A stretch of 64,000 nt of DNA from Rotaria macrura (GCA_900239685.1 OENT01000212.1:73186-137185); one strand, 5' to 3'. Counted from the stretch's first letter, positions 47,270 to 58,947 are shown. A program made the numbers and translations. The notes: generated by a model not told the origin, from the letters alone.

Positions 47270-50200
47270 GGTTGGTAATTTTGATTATAATCGTTAAAAA
47301 TCGAGTGAGATGGATTTTAATTTCGAGTATAATTGATTAAAATTACGATTATATTTCAGAATCAAACGTAAAAAAATTACGATTATGATCGACGAAAATT
47401 ATCTGATATCAGTCAGCAATTCGGCTGAAATCGATTAATATTCTGATTTTCTGTCAGAATAATCCAAACAATAAATCTGTTAATAACCGATCTAAATCGG
47501 GTGCTATCGACCCAAATAACAATCAAAATCGATTCCAATTATCATTATATTTCAGAATCATCCGACTAATATTTATGACTACGACAGATGTAAAACTACT
47601 CGTAAAATCTTATTCACTTTCAATAGTTCTGTTTATCCTCTCTCCGGGATACCAAAATCGATCTACTTTCAAACAAACCTTCACCTTTGGTACGCTCGCA
47701 CACAACCTACATCACACTTGCACGGATTATAAGTTGCATGCTGTAATAACGCTAAATTTCGTTCATATAGGTATCAAAACCTGACGAAAACATGATCTAA
47801 CAAACACATCTAGTTCATGTCTACTTCACAATACTGCCACTGTACTCCAAGCCACTTGCTGTACTCAAAATGTACGTGAACTGTACTGCGACTATTGTAG
47901 CCTAGTTTCTACAGAATTATAACTATACTCAAGATGTTTCTGAATCTCGACGTATCAGCTCGGTGAACCTTCACAGCAAAGTTGGCCGTTGATGCAGGGA
48001 AGAATGGAACAGGAATCCTGTGACGCTTAACAATTTCATGATACGAGCCATAATGCCTTTACGGACTTAAGCAGGGCGGAGTGTGCTCCATATCCTGGAC
48101 CACACAACCCACCGTCAACCAATACCCAATATCTTCCCGATAATACCATGATTGATACAGGATAAGCCTACGACAACAGTTGCTCAGAATAAGAAAAGCA
48201 ATTGCTATACAAACTCTAACATCTGAGGTGCCGAGTTTTGTTGATTCAGCCACTAACCAATGGAATCTTGGGAACAAAACCCAACGACGGATTCGGATTC
48301 CTCGACCTGGATAACCTACAGGAAAGTTTCATGAGAACAACGATTGGAGTTGACATAAAAGTCCAACTTTTGAAATTCGAAGTTCTGATCGATTCAGTTT
48401 CAGAGCAATTGAAGCTCTAACAAGAAAACTAATAACGGATTCTCATTCGTCGGCGTGGATTACCTGTAGGGATGTACTATCGGAATAACGATTGCAGTCG
48501 TAATAAAAGGTCAACCATTGAAATTCGGACTTATGAACGGTTCAACTTAAGACAGCCGAAACAGTTCACTGTGCTAGGCCAGTACGGCCCATATAAGTAT
48601 GCAGGAGGTTATATATATTTGACAAGTATGTGTGAAACGATTTGAGAGATTGAAATCTCTTATCATGCGAGTGAATTTCAAGCATTCTGTTGATTATCTG
48701 TCAATTCTGTTACTTGTGATTCAGAATTAAATCGATCGTTGGATTTAAATCGGATATCAGCTGATATAATTGTGAGTAATCGATTGATAATACCTCAATC
48801 CAATTTCAAATGATAGTAATTTAGATCGATTGAGAAGATTTCAATCGATTGTTGGATTAAAATCAGATTGAAAGTGATGAAATCAAAGAAATTTGATGAA
48901 ATGGATTTTTTCAATCGATTGTATGATTTCAATCGATTCCAATCTGATTTCCTGGAAAAAGAAGAGGTTTTGTTCGATAAATCCAATTTTTCCACCGATA
49001 ATCAAGAATAGTCCTGATTTTCGGAGTGATATTTTTCACTGGGTATTAGCTATTTGTATTCAGCGATCTATGTAAGGAGCATACAAATTGATTATTTATG
49101 TATAGAAATATGATCACATAGACATCTACGTGATCATAATTGCATCGTTGAAGTTCATATGTTGCTCTGCAACATTAGAAGAGGAATTGTTTAATATCTT
49201 TACTTCATTAACGAATATCTTAAATTGTTATTGATTGTTTGTAAGAGCGACTTGTGATGAATTTAATTTTGTATTTTAATAGCCGCAAATAGGCATTTGA
49301 TTGCACAATGTGATAAAGACAGACTACCGAAAATGACAGAATTTACTTTTGCAGATCACCTGCAAAAGTAAATTCCGTATAGACTAACTTTATGTTGGAA
49401 ACTATTTCATATTGTGCTATTAAAATTTCTAGCACTATTCAATAGTGACTGTATAACATAACCATACCAATGTCTTTTTCGTTCTTCATAAAGTATACAA
49501 ATAGGCCGTTTCAAACTAGCGAACTATTGTATCTTACTGTATGATGATGTTCATTTAAAGAGAACTAGGACCATATAGAAAAATTGAGAACGATTTGCAT
49601 TTCTACCACTTCATTCTCGCGATATCGAAGTTCTGTTATCGTTTTCAACATAAGATTGTGGTTCGCTCAAGGCAACTAAAGACGACTTTAAACTTTGCAC
49701 GAACAACATATTTTATAAGATCGGTTTGTTGGAAATCTTTTAGTTTTACCAATGTTTTCTTCTGGATATATTCAATATTTAAAATACTCGACATTTTTGT
49801 ATGTAAGCGAATTATGGCTAATCTGAAAGTTGGCTGAAAACTCAAAGTGAACATGCTATCGATAGAGATTGTGCTCATCTTATAAACTACTCGTTGATAT
49901 ATTTGGGCCAGTCGAATTCTCGACATTTTTACTTCTTACCAAGTTGAGAGAAACGATTTTACTCATCTCTATCCACCGCCAGTAAGGAAGTGCTGAAGAA
50001 GATAAGGCATGTTCAGCAAAGTAATTATTTTGAGGACCTTGTTCATGAAGAGTTCAAAGTCAAAACTAGAAAGTTGAATATTTTAAAATGATCTGACAGA
50101 AACCACAGTCGTCTGAAGGAAAGACTAATACAGCTTCGACATGTCAAGAATGAAGACATAGAAAACCAAAGCTTTTCCTTTAATCACTAATTTTCAGCAA

Positions 50201-50333
50201 ACGAACGTCGTCTCCATTGAAAAGTGCTTTGACATCTGGACATGTTCTCTATTCAACGGACGACGATTTCCTGAAAATGAACAATCTTATTCTGTTTTAT
50301 AAAATCAATCAAATTAATGGCTAATTACCTTCA
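47270..50333. other. Gene-poor stretch dense in ATCGATT words
   Basis: No gene supported. ATCGATT/AATCGAT occurs repeatedly at 47270-47550 and 48725-48960, often in degenerate inverted pairs. Open frames at 47575-47784 (plus) and 48277-48059 (minus) lack motifs. An 18-base inverted repeat (ATTTACTTTTGCAG / CTGCAAAAGTAAAT) lies at about 49340-49373. Confidence 0.4.
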
Positions 50334-50900
50334 TCAGGAACCGCTAATAAATACTTTTTTTATGTAATAAAATCGTTGAAATACGTTCTTATCAAATGAC
50401 AATGTAAGTTCATCTAATTGATGTTCGATCAAATAAAATAGACTTTGAATAACTGATTCAATTGATCCACATCGAGTGAGAGCAAGTGATTTAAGATTGG
50501 GAAAACGAAGAATTTTTATCATCAAACAACCACCCATAACAAAAGTCACAGACAATCGAATCTGTTTCATCAAAATGAATAGGTTGAATAGAAGAAGAAA
50601 GAGATGATGACTTAAAAATCAACGGAAATAGCATGGAACAATGTTTGGCATAAGACAAACCACGTGCAATATGAAGACCATACTATTCAATTGATATTAT
50701 TTTTTCGAAAGAATAGAACAAACAAGAGAATTGAAGCGAACATTTAGTGACCATAAAGATGTTAACATATCAAACCATGATAGACAAGAAAAGACATGGA
50801 GAAGAACTTCATTAAGTAATTTTTCCATTTTCGTAATCATTTTGTCTAAAAATAGAAGGAAAGGTATGTTAAACGACTTCTTTTTTATAAAATCGATCAT
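50334..50900 (-). pseudogene. F-box/leucine-rich protein fragment, frameshifted
   Basis: The minus strand first encodes an F-box (MEKLLNEVLLHVFSCLSWFD, then a SLNVRFNSL segment). After frame changes it continues with GLSYAKHCSMLFPLIF and SIQPIHFDE, then KILRFPNLKSLALTRCGSIE and QSLFYLIEHQLDELTLSF in a third frame. F-box plus weak leucine-rich repeats of this kind form a very large gene family in bdelloid rotifers (recalled, not checked). F-box proteins are substrate adaptors of SCF ubiquitin ligases. At least two frameshifts and stops make this copy non-functional, and the C-terminal part is absent. Confidence 0.65.
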
Positions 50901-51554
50901 TATTGATCAAAAATTATAGCGATTAATCATTCGGAAAAATCACAAGTGCGATTAAGAAGTGTTTTCATTCCTCCTGCTCTTATCTACATATACAGACATA
51001 TTTACTTGTGTACATGTATATATTCTTTATCTTTTGTCACGTTGGGAATAAGTCTGATATACGTGACCTATCACTGATCCTCCTGACTACCCTTGAAGTG
51101 TCTCGGGTTTGCGACATGCTAAACATCATGATCGGCAACTCTCCTTCTCAACTTCAATACTCCTTACATGCATTACAAACGGTACAAGCGAACGGTGCTA
51201 TCCAGAATGACCCTTATCATCCTAATGCAACATATCTTCCCGTCAACGATCAACAACTGAAGACTTGTTCAACTTCACCACGTCCGACCCAGACTCACAC
51301 CCATCCGATGGTTTGGTCTTGTCACATTCGCAAAAGCGATATCTCCGACACGATCTCCAACAACATCGTCAACAACTCGAGCCTGGATACATCTTAAGTC
51401 CACTCGTCCATCATTTACCTCGGGCACAATCGATCCACCAATAACAAGTGATAACAATCAAATGACTCATTCGTTAATGTCAACAAGGCTGAACAATCCA
51501 CTCTCTGTTAGCGTCAGTGTTGGATCACAATAACGCTAAACGATGATTAAGATG
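50901..51554. other. Intergenic with a GC-richer block
   Basis: From about 51050 to 51540 the sequence is clearly GC-richer than its surroundings and open on both strands for up to 129 codons (51008-51397 plus, 51457-51275 minus). No domain is recognised. It may be a fragment of a transferred or mobile-element gene. Confidence 0.35.
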
Positions 51555-51628
51555 CGCCTTCTAGTCTAATTGGCATAGGACAACTGCCCGAATAGCAGAA
51601 GGTGCGGGTTCGATTCCCGCGAAGGTCA
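51555..51628 (+). tRNA. tRNA or tRNA-derived sequence, isotype uncertain
   Basis: A good internal promoter is visible: A box TAGTCTAATTGG and B box GGTTCGATTCC. The T-arm (GCGGG / CCCGC) is perfect and the 3' acceptor strand GAAGGTC-A pairs with CGCCTTC except for the first two positions. A short D-arm and a 4-bp anticodon stem (CTGC / GCAG) with loop CCGAATA can be drawn; the loop lacks U33, so the anticodon is unclear. TTTTT at 51630-51634 is a Pol III terminator. Either a diverged tRNA or a pseudogene. Confidence 0.5.
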
Positions 51629-51634
51629 CTTTTT

Positions 51635-54600
51635 CATCAGTTTCGCTTTCATGATTTTAAAAGATCTAATTAAACAAGATATATCTTCTCTTTTGACTAA
51701 GCTTCACTTTTCGATGAAACTGGAGTGCACATGAGAAAAAATTTGACGAAACGGGAAAATCAATTAAGCTTTGAACGAAACGGAACCTTATCCCCTGTAG
51801 ATGAAAAGATGCGAACAGGCATTGTTTTATCAAAAAGCAACGTCATGATTATCAAAAAAATGTTTTGAACTTGTTGATTAAAATTTGATCACCTTTAAGA
51901 ATATGTTATGCACAATAAGGTGTATTCTTGGTTTCTTTAACCTCCTAGATCCCAAGAATTCTCGTGTTCTTTACGAGTTAATAGAAAAATCGAAAAATCA
52001 CTCTCTAATGCATTCTACGATCGTGAATCAGCTGTATTCATATATATTTTATCATATATGAAGCGTGGATCGATACAGTCATACTGATGAACATTTCGTT
52101 TCATAGCTGTTTATCGATACAACAGAACGAAAAAAAATTCTTTCGTTCTTCTTGTCTTCAGCCTGAAGACAGCGGTATCCAAGAGGTTAACAAAGATACT
52201 TACTCCTAACAATATCTGCTTCATATTGATTATATGAACTAGAGTACTAATGCATAAGGTCATGGTTCATTAATACTAAACGACGAAGTTGCGTATGAGC
52301 GGAAAATACAACTAGTTCCAAATTTATTTTAGGCTTAATCGATTGGCAGGATCTCGAAGAGCATTTACAAAGACAACTTTTTACTTCTTGAAGACAATCG
52401 ACATTTGAACAATGAAATGTAGTTATATAAGCGAAATTCACATTGAGATGTTGCCATAGTTGTTGGTTTGATGATGGTAACACATAATTCTTGGTAAAAT
52501 CTCGAAGAAATTACAGAAAAATATTGGTGTGTAATTTATTTAAATGAAGTTTTTGAACAATATCGCCTATCGTTATTATAGAGTTATTCAATTCACCAAA
52601 ATATAGACACGATTTGTTAATCATATACGACACTGTATAATAGGATGCGTCGTAGGAATAATTCGAATCGTTTTCATTTGTTAAACCATTATCATTTGTT
52701 AAACCATTGTAATTTGTAAAACCATTGTCGTTTGTTAAACTATCGTCATTTGTTAAATCATTACCATTATTAATTATGTATTCACTTCCAGCATGACTGT
52801 TTTCAATAATATAAGATTGTAAAATGAAGGAGCAAAGAAGAATAAAAATACAAGAAATAAGTCTTTTAAAATGCTTCATATTGATGATGGAAAAAATAAG
52901 AAATAGAGTTAATGAATTTTCGAATGAAATCCAATACCTGTTGAAGAAAATTCTTCAGAAAGCTTCAGTGATAAAAAACGTGTCTCATATCCAGAAGAGA
53001 GAAACTGTAATTGCACATATCGAATAATCCTCGATATTCGCTTGTTAAAATATAGCCGAAAACCAAAGATTTAATAAGAAAATAGGAAAAAATTGATAAG
53101 GCATTCGACTTTAAACAACTTATTCGCATTACAATCTATTTCCTTCTCGTATGATGCGAACAGTGAAACTTGCAGCAGATACGGAAAAGCTCAATGCGAT
53201 TAGGCTAAACTTATTTTCCGACCGATAAGCTGTATAGTACTTCATTAGAAATCATGCTAATTGTGAGAATTATGAAATCCTAAGAAACATGTGTCTTCTT
53301 TCTACAAACTTATGTGTTATGAATCAAAGTCGATGAAGTCTAAATAGACATACGCATATCAGACATTGAAATGTTCATTTGGCTTTGTTGTGATAAAACA
53401 GGTGGATATATACGAATTCTTTCATGACGTTCATGTTGACGTGCAGCATTTTGTCCTCTTTCTAGAGAAGACGATATGATTATTGTAGAAAAATCAATAC
53501 TACGCGTACTGTGCCATTTCTTAGCTTCAAGGAATTATTGAAAGGACGATGAATTATTAGTTGTTATAGATTTCAAGAAAACAGAAAATCTAAAAAATCG
53601 TTTCCCCTCTTTACAAATATGACTCTTCTTCTATATTCATAATAGATACAAATATATTTTCGCATAAATTTTTAGGCAATAAGAAACATAAAAACATTTG
53701 TTTCACAATAATAGCTTCAAGATTTTATATTAGAAATCGATAGTTTTGAAATGTTGCTCATAAGTATATCACACTACACAGTCAGAAATTTCTCATTAAC
53801 GATTGGATTATTGTGCAACAAAATCAAGATTTGAAATAAATACACTTGTATTCAGCTTACTTTGGCAAATCCGAAGAATAAATAATCAGAATTAATTTAA
53901 GCTTAATTAAAACTTTTCCTTGTGATTCAAAATTCTAAGAAACAGAGCACATCTAATTCAGTTACAATTACTCTTTCAGTGTATGAAAAAGCTATTTGAT
54001 TACCATGAAAACTTCACGAAAATTTTGAAGTAATTCTGCTGTTCTGTGTAAGAACAAAACAGTTTTCTGCGTTCAAAAAATTTCGCTTTAATCCCTTCAT
54101 TGGGAAGTTTGTTAAATGACCATTCAAACAGATTTGCTCGCGTTTATATATCCTATGCAGCCTTTGTCTGATTACAAATCCTCCGCATTGGAGAGCTATT
54201 AACGCTACGCGGGGCGCACACAAAGAATATGCAGCACGTGTTCGGTCTGTGTACTACACATGGACTGTGGTGTTCCAATGTGCCGCACGCGTACCGAGAC
54301 CGTTCATTTCGACATGGCAAGATTGTCTCATTTCTTTAAAACACCCATGTAACCAGTTTTTGATTTTCGACGCGTCTCCGAGAGTTTCGGATTAATATCA
54401 CTGAACGCGTCAGGATTCGTCCAAAATGCAACATTTTCGAAGGTGCTAACGCGTTTGAAAGATTGAATGCGCGTCTAAACACATATATACTGACGCGTTC
54501 CAACGCATTTAGTACTTTGCAAAAAATTAAAAAAGAACAGCTAACACCATGAGATAGGATCGAACTAACATGATATGGCGAACCATGATATAGCATTCAA

Positions 54601-54640
54601 ACACTTTGAGCAACAGACTGGAAATTGTTTTTAGCAACAG
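51635..54640. other. Gene-poor stretch with two weak minus-strand frames
   Basis: At 52879-52511 (minus) a 122-codon frame starts with a strong signal-peptide-like segment (MKHFKRLISCIFILLCSFIL). It then has a degenerate Asn/Asp/Thr-rich repeat (LTNDNG, FTNYNG, LTNDNG, LTNEN) encoded by an 18-base tandem repeat at about 52676-52760. It could be a small secreted protein or a chance frame over a minisatellite. At 52483-52247 (minus) another 78-codon frame has no motif. ACGCGT-rich sequence occurs at 54275-54505. The single hairpin-family end GGATTATTGTGCAACAAAAT is at 53805. Confidence 0.35.
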
Positions 54641-54712
54641 CTTGAACTAAGATTCGAACCCATGATCCATCGATTACAAACCAGACATAACATCCATTGA
54701 ACCATAAATCAA
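54641..54712 (-). tRNA. tRNA-like pseudogene (minus strand)
   Basis: Read on the minus strand, an A box (TGGTTCAATGG, 54704-54694) and a B box (GGTTCGAATC, 54660-54651) are spaced as in a tRNA, with a TTTGTAA anticodon-loop-like segment between them (compatible with a Thr-TGT ancestor). The acceptor, anticodon and T stems are poorly paired, so it is a decayed tRNA or tRNA-derived SINE piece. Confidence 0.4.
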
Positions 54713-56301
54713 TCGATAATGATATTATGCTCATGAATTACATGAATGAGTGTTTCTACAAGATTTCTCGCATGCAAAAGTCGGTTACTAGATTATTTTT
54801 ATTTTGTAAAATTAATGTAAATGAAAAGCTTATATAATTGGTATCACGAAAGAGCTACATCTGATTTTTTTTAAAACTAAGAAAAACAAATTTAATTCCT
54901 TACTGCTCAAAAAGTAAATAAATTTTATTGAAAAATGAACTCTTTGTGCGATAGGTGAATAGAAAATTAGACGGTGTAGAATTACTTATTATGCCTTTTC
55001 TCCTACCTAATAATAGAAGAATATACGATTGCGATTCCGAATAAATTTTTTCTGTGGAAAGTGTAAAAGGAAACTCTTGTCGCTACGTTTTTTAACTACA
55101 TATTTTTAGTTTTACAAGAAATTCGCNAAATGCTTTCTTCTTAATTTTCTTTTCTTCAAAAAGAAAAATACTAATCATTTTTTCGTAGAGAATAAAAGAA
55201 ACATTCATTTTCATTTTCAAAACTGAGCGATAATACAGGATGCTGAGTCATTCTTCGAATCTGAATAGCATATCTATCACAACAGATCATGTAGGACTCC
55301 TGTTTACATGTATATCCAAGATATAATTTACCTTGTTGATTAATAATGCGTAACTCCAATGACTGCTATTTTGATGAAACACCCATCTCCTTCCTAACAC
55401 CTTATGCATTCTGAAATACATTGTGGAATTTTTATTAAGTCAATATAGGTACTCAGCGTGGTAGATTTCATTGTTTTCACCAATAGAAGCGCTTTCACTC
55501 GAAGATGACTATACATTTTTAATCCTGATACAATGTTCAGAATATAATGCGACATAAGTGTATGCAAACCGATTCGTACATGAGTTATTGAGACGCATCT
55601 GAGCGCGTTCGGGATTTCCGTCCCGTATCAATAACTATTGCTTTTCGAGAACGTTTACAAACGAGTTACAAACTAGCATTTAAACGCGTGTATACAAATT
55701 TATTTTGATTAGTAGTTATGAACGACCAAAATCGTTCTGAACGCGTTTAGACGACAGGTGCTGGATGCGTTTAGCAGTGTTGTCAGAATCCTGCCCCATA
55801 GAAACGCGCCAGAATGTCGCTGTTTGCAACAATAACGCATCTATCCGCGTCGAAAATGCGTTTTTCGATTACATGGGCATTTGTGCAAGACTTTAATAGC
55901 AGAGTCTGTAATATGATTCTCATCTTTAAAATGAAGGAATTTTCTTCGGAACTCTTCTCTTTGGACAGCAAGATCATTATGAGCTTCCTTTTTCTTCTGT
56001 AGTGACTTTGGAATAAGTTGTCAACGATCATCTTCCTCTCTTAAGCATCCTTCAGAATCATTAATGTCACTATCAAATGGCACTTCCTGTATTTTTCTCT
56101 TCGTTCCTCGTGTCGAATAGACAGGTCCTATGAGAGCATCTAGATCAATAATTCCGTCATCTTGTTAAGATGAAACTCGATTATCAGCGTCGATAGTGTA
56201 GGTAAAAAATTTTAATTGAGCACCTCCTGTTTTCGTCTTTCTAAAATGGCTGTCTTCAATGTCTCTTCTGCATTCACTGTATTCACTATGAGTTGATGTT
56301 C
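54713..56301. other. Gene-poor stretch, second ACGCGT cluster, one ambiguous base
   Basis: No gene supported. ACGCGT/GCGCGT/AACGCG words cluster at 55600-55860. An undetermined base (n) is at 55127. Open frames here, such as 56031-55783 (minus), show no motif. Confidence 0.4.
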
Positions 56302-57250
56302 TCAATAATAACTCTCGATAATGAAAATGATTTCATTTATATCAATATGTTCACTAAGATCAAAATATTCAAGAGCTCGAATAGCAAACGATTCACTACA
56401 TGCCACATAAATACATCCAATTCCAGGATGAATGGTAACAACATTTTTATCTCGAATAATTAATATTAGATCAGTAGAAATAACACTTGAATACGAATCA
56501 AAATTCAAAAATGAGAAATAATGAGTTATTTTAATGGACTCGACAGCATTCGAATAAAAAGTAAAACTATTTGTCTCGATTAAAATGTTGTTAATTGAGA
56601 TGTGTTTCTTTTCAGCATTTCATTTCGCTTTACGAAAAAAACAACTGATTTGACTACAAAGTTGACAAAGTAGCTCGGGGAAGTTAACATAGAATTTGAC
56701 AGAGGAATTAAAGCAACGACAAGAAATATCATCAATGAGATCAAATAGCTTTTTCGATTTCAAGGAACGCGACAAGAATTCTGAAAAAACACCGCTTAAA
56801 TTTAAAAAAATTGTTTGAATTAATTGACCTTTCTTATTTATTTATTCACAGATCAATCGAGCAGACTCTTTTGAATAATATGTCGAATCAGATGAATTCA
56901 TAACACTCTCGGCATCAAGCTGTTCCACATCATCGCTAGAATCTGATGTCAAAATATGAGGATGGTTGTTATTAATTAGAGCTAACGGTACATACACTAT
57001 AAAAGAATTACCATCAGTCTTTTTTTATGCGGAGCTCGAGATACTGCATTTTTACATGAATTTCTTATAAGAGATTCACTAACAATTTTATTTTCTTGGA
57101 TTAGATATTGCAACACTTTTTCTTTCATCTACTTTAGTAAAAGCTCAGAATCTAATGATGCCCGTCCAGGAGTTGCAATGGAAATTTTCAATGACTTTTC
57201 AGTCGTGTCTAATGATTGATAAAGAAAAAAATCAATTACAATATACGACA
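56302..57250 (-). pseudogene. Broken protein-coding region, family not recognised
   Basis: The minus strand carries several protein-like segments in changing frames. About 57250-57000 reads LDTTEKSLKISIATPGRASL, a stop, then MKEKVLQYLIQENKIVSESL. After a frame change follows GNSFIVYVPLALINNNHPHI and an acidic stretch (LTSDSSDDVEQLDAESV). About 56810-56630 reads LKSKKLFDLIDDISCRCFNS and PELLCQLCSQISCFFRK. The last, 56508-56302, is open for 68 codons (IHPGIGCIYVACSESFAIRA). I do not recognise the family. The many stops say it is dead, and it lies directly inside ice-binding arm B, so it may be the remains of the gene that flanked the duplicated segment. Confidence 0.35.
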
Positions 57251-57346
57251 AAAGCATAACCGCTAAGTATTCAAAGTTCTATGTTTCACGAGTTAAAATG
57301 TAAGAGCTCGCATTCATTTTGACTTAAAGTGAAGAAGCAGTAAAAC

Positions 57347-58947
57347 AAAAATCTTGATACATCTAAACATGGATCAATTATTGAATTTGAATGATTTAAT
57401 AAAGAAATGAATGCCTATAAAAACACTTGCTCTTGATAAAACTGTTTTTTATTTGATGTAGTTATTTATTACAATGCATATTTATTCATCTTAAAATTTT
57501 TCGAAGAAGATCAATCTCATTATTCGAAAATGTTACAAAGATTAATATATTTCAAAAACAAAAGACAAGAAGAGAGTCCTTATATGAATAATTTCGTGAA
57601 TTGTCACAAGGTGATTAACACTTGCTTTTAAATATGTCGGAAAAGAAAAATCGATATTATCTGTGTACAAACTGATGTGCTCGAGACAAATAAGTGACGA
57701 CTGCGAAGTTTACTTTTGCTGTGAAGAATGAATCCTTCGGTCTAATTACTCATGAATGATACGGATCAGTGGATACTCCTTTGTTAACATCATCATACGC
57801 AAAAGGCCTCAATGAACTGTAATGAAGGAGCCAAAGAAGGTATATAGATAGCTACCGATGCTCGTTCTTACATTCAAAAGGTATAATTTCCTCTCACAGT
57901 GCATTTTCATCATTCACTTATTCATTCGCTAGTCAAATGCATCGTTTACACAAGGCATTACCAAGTACACTTTTTAGTGTTCTACTATCTTTGGGTCTTA
58001 CTGCGTGTAACTCAACACTTTGTCCAACTCTCAAGAGTGCAGCCAGCTTCACTGTGATCGCTGCCAGCGAGGTGACCAGCTCTGGGTTCACTGTTATCAA
58101 TGGAAACGTAGCCATATATCCGGGCTCCTCCTTGAGTGGCTTCAACCAACCAGGTGTGATCACTGGTCAGACTCAGCTTGGGACCTCTATCGCTGCACAA
58201 GCTGAAAATGACTTGAGCTCAGCGTACAAACAGTTAATGGATGTACCGTACACTGCGGATATGACGGGTGTGGATCTGATGGGCCAGACACTCGGACCAG
58301 GCGTTTACAAGTTCAATTCAACGATTGGATTCACTGAATCGGGTATTTTGACACTCAGTGGAAGTGGCGTCTATATATTTCAGGCTGGTAGCTCGATCAC
58401 GACCGGGCTCGATACTAAAATGTTGCTGAAAAACGGCGCTACAGCCGGTTGCGTCTACTGGCAAGTTGGCTCCAGTGTGACACTCGGTGCCAATAGCCAG
58501 TTCCTTGGAAACATCCTCGCATACGCTTCCGTCACGTTTGGGGATAATGTCGCGTATATCGGTTCCGTGTATGCACTAACAGCAGTCATCACATTTAATG
58601 CTGATACGGTCACTGGTCAAAATAGCTGCGATCAATGTGATACTGTTTCTCAAGCATTCAAAGGTGTCGCGGATGGTATCATGAACCAAAACTTTCGGAT
58701 ATTTATACCGGCAATCGTTTTATTGTCTTTGTTTTGAAAATAAAGAAATTAGTTAGATTACTTCCATAAATACCTTATTTCAATAGTTGTTCTTCTTAGA
58801 TTTCGAGGACACTCGGATGCACTGCAATGGAGTCTCTATAGCTCAGCGTTCTCTGGGGTGGTTGGAGAGCCGTGATACTTAATGACCAAAGAACTAATCC
58901 TATACAACCGAAGCACTCTCTCTTGATGAAATCAGGAGTAAGAGTAT
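57347..58947. repeat. Inverted-repeat arm B carrying an ice-binding protein gene
   Basis: Reverse-complement partner of 42903-44504. Homology may extend further inward to about 57265, because 57305-57344 matches 47016-47055 in inverted orientation, beyond the presumed insertion in arm A. Confidence 0.9.
57937..58737 (+). CDS. DUF3494 ice-binding (antifreeze) protein, copy B
   Basis: An intronless gene of 266 codons, colinear with copy A without indels. The signal segment is LPSTLFSVLLSLGLTAC. Ice-binding domain words include FTVIAASEVTSSG, VINGNVAIYPGSS, QPGVITGQTQLGTSI, LGPGVYKFNSTIGF and SVTLGANSQFLGNILA. The C-terminal hydrophobic tail IFIPAIVLLSLF is kept. It differs from copy A at 34 residues, concentrated in the first ~70 residues and in scattered surface-like positions (for example SPP/NQP, GAN/GLD, IGD/NAD, LAR/VAD). 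A central stretch of over 110 bases encoding VITGQ...YTADMTG is identical. AATAAA at 58739-58744 overlaps the end of the reading frame region. Upstream, the region before the ATG lacks introns. Both copies look functional; expression and ice activity are not shown by sequence. Confidence 0.9.
   Translation: MHRLHKALPSTLFSVLLSLGLTACNSTLCPTLKSAASFTVIAASEVTSSGFTVINGNVAIYPGSSLSGFNQPGVITGQTQLGTSIAAQAENDLSSAYKQLMDVPYTADMTGVDLMGQTLGPGVYKFNSTIGFTESGILTLSGSGVYIFQAGSSITTGLDTKMLLKNGATAGCVYWQVGSSVTLGANSQFLGNILAYASVTFGDNVAYIGSVYALTAVITFNADTVTGQNSCDQCDTVSQAFKGVADGIMNQNFRIFIPAIVLLSLF

Noticed and set aside
47016..57344. CRISPR-like or satellite array in the repeat-rich half
   Set aside because: Repeats are dispersed, inverted or unevenly spaced; no regular direct repeats with unique spacers are seen.
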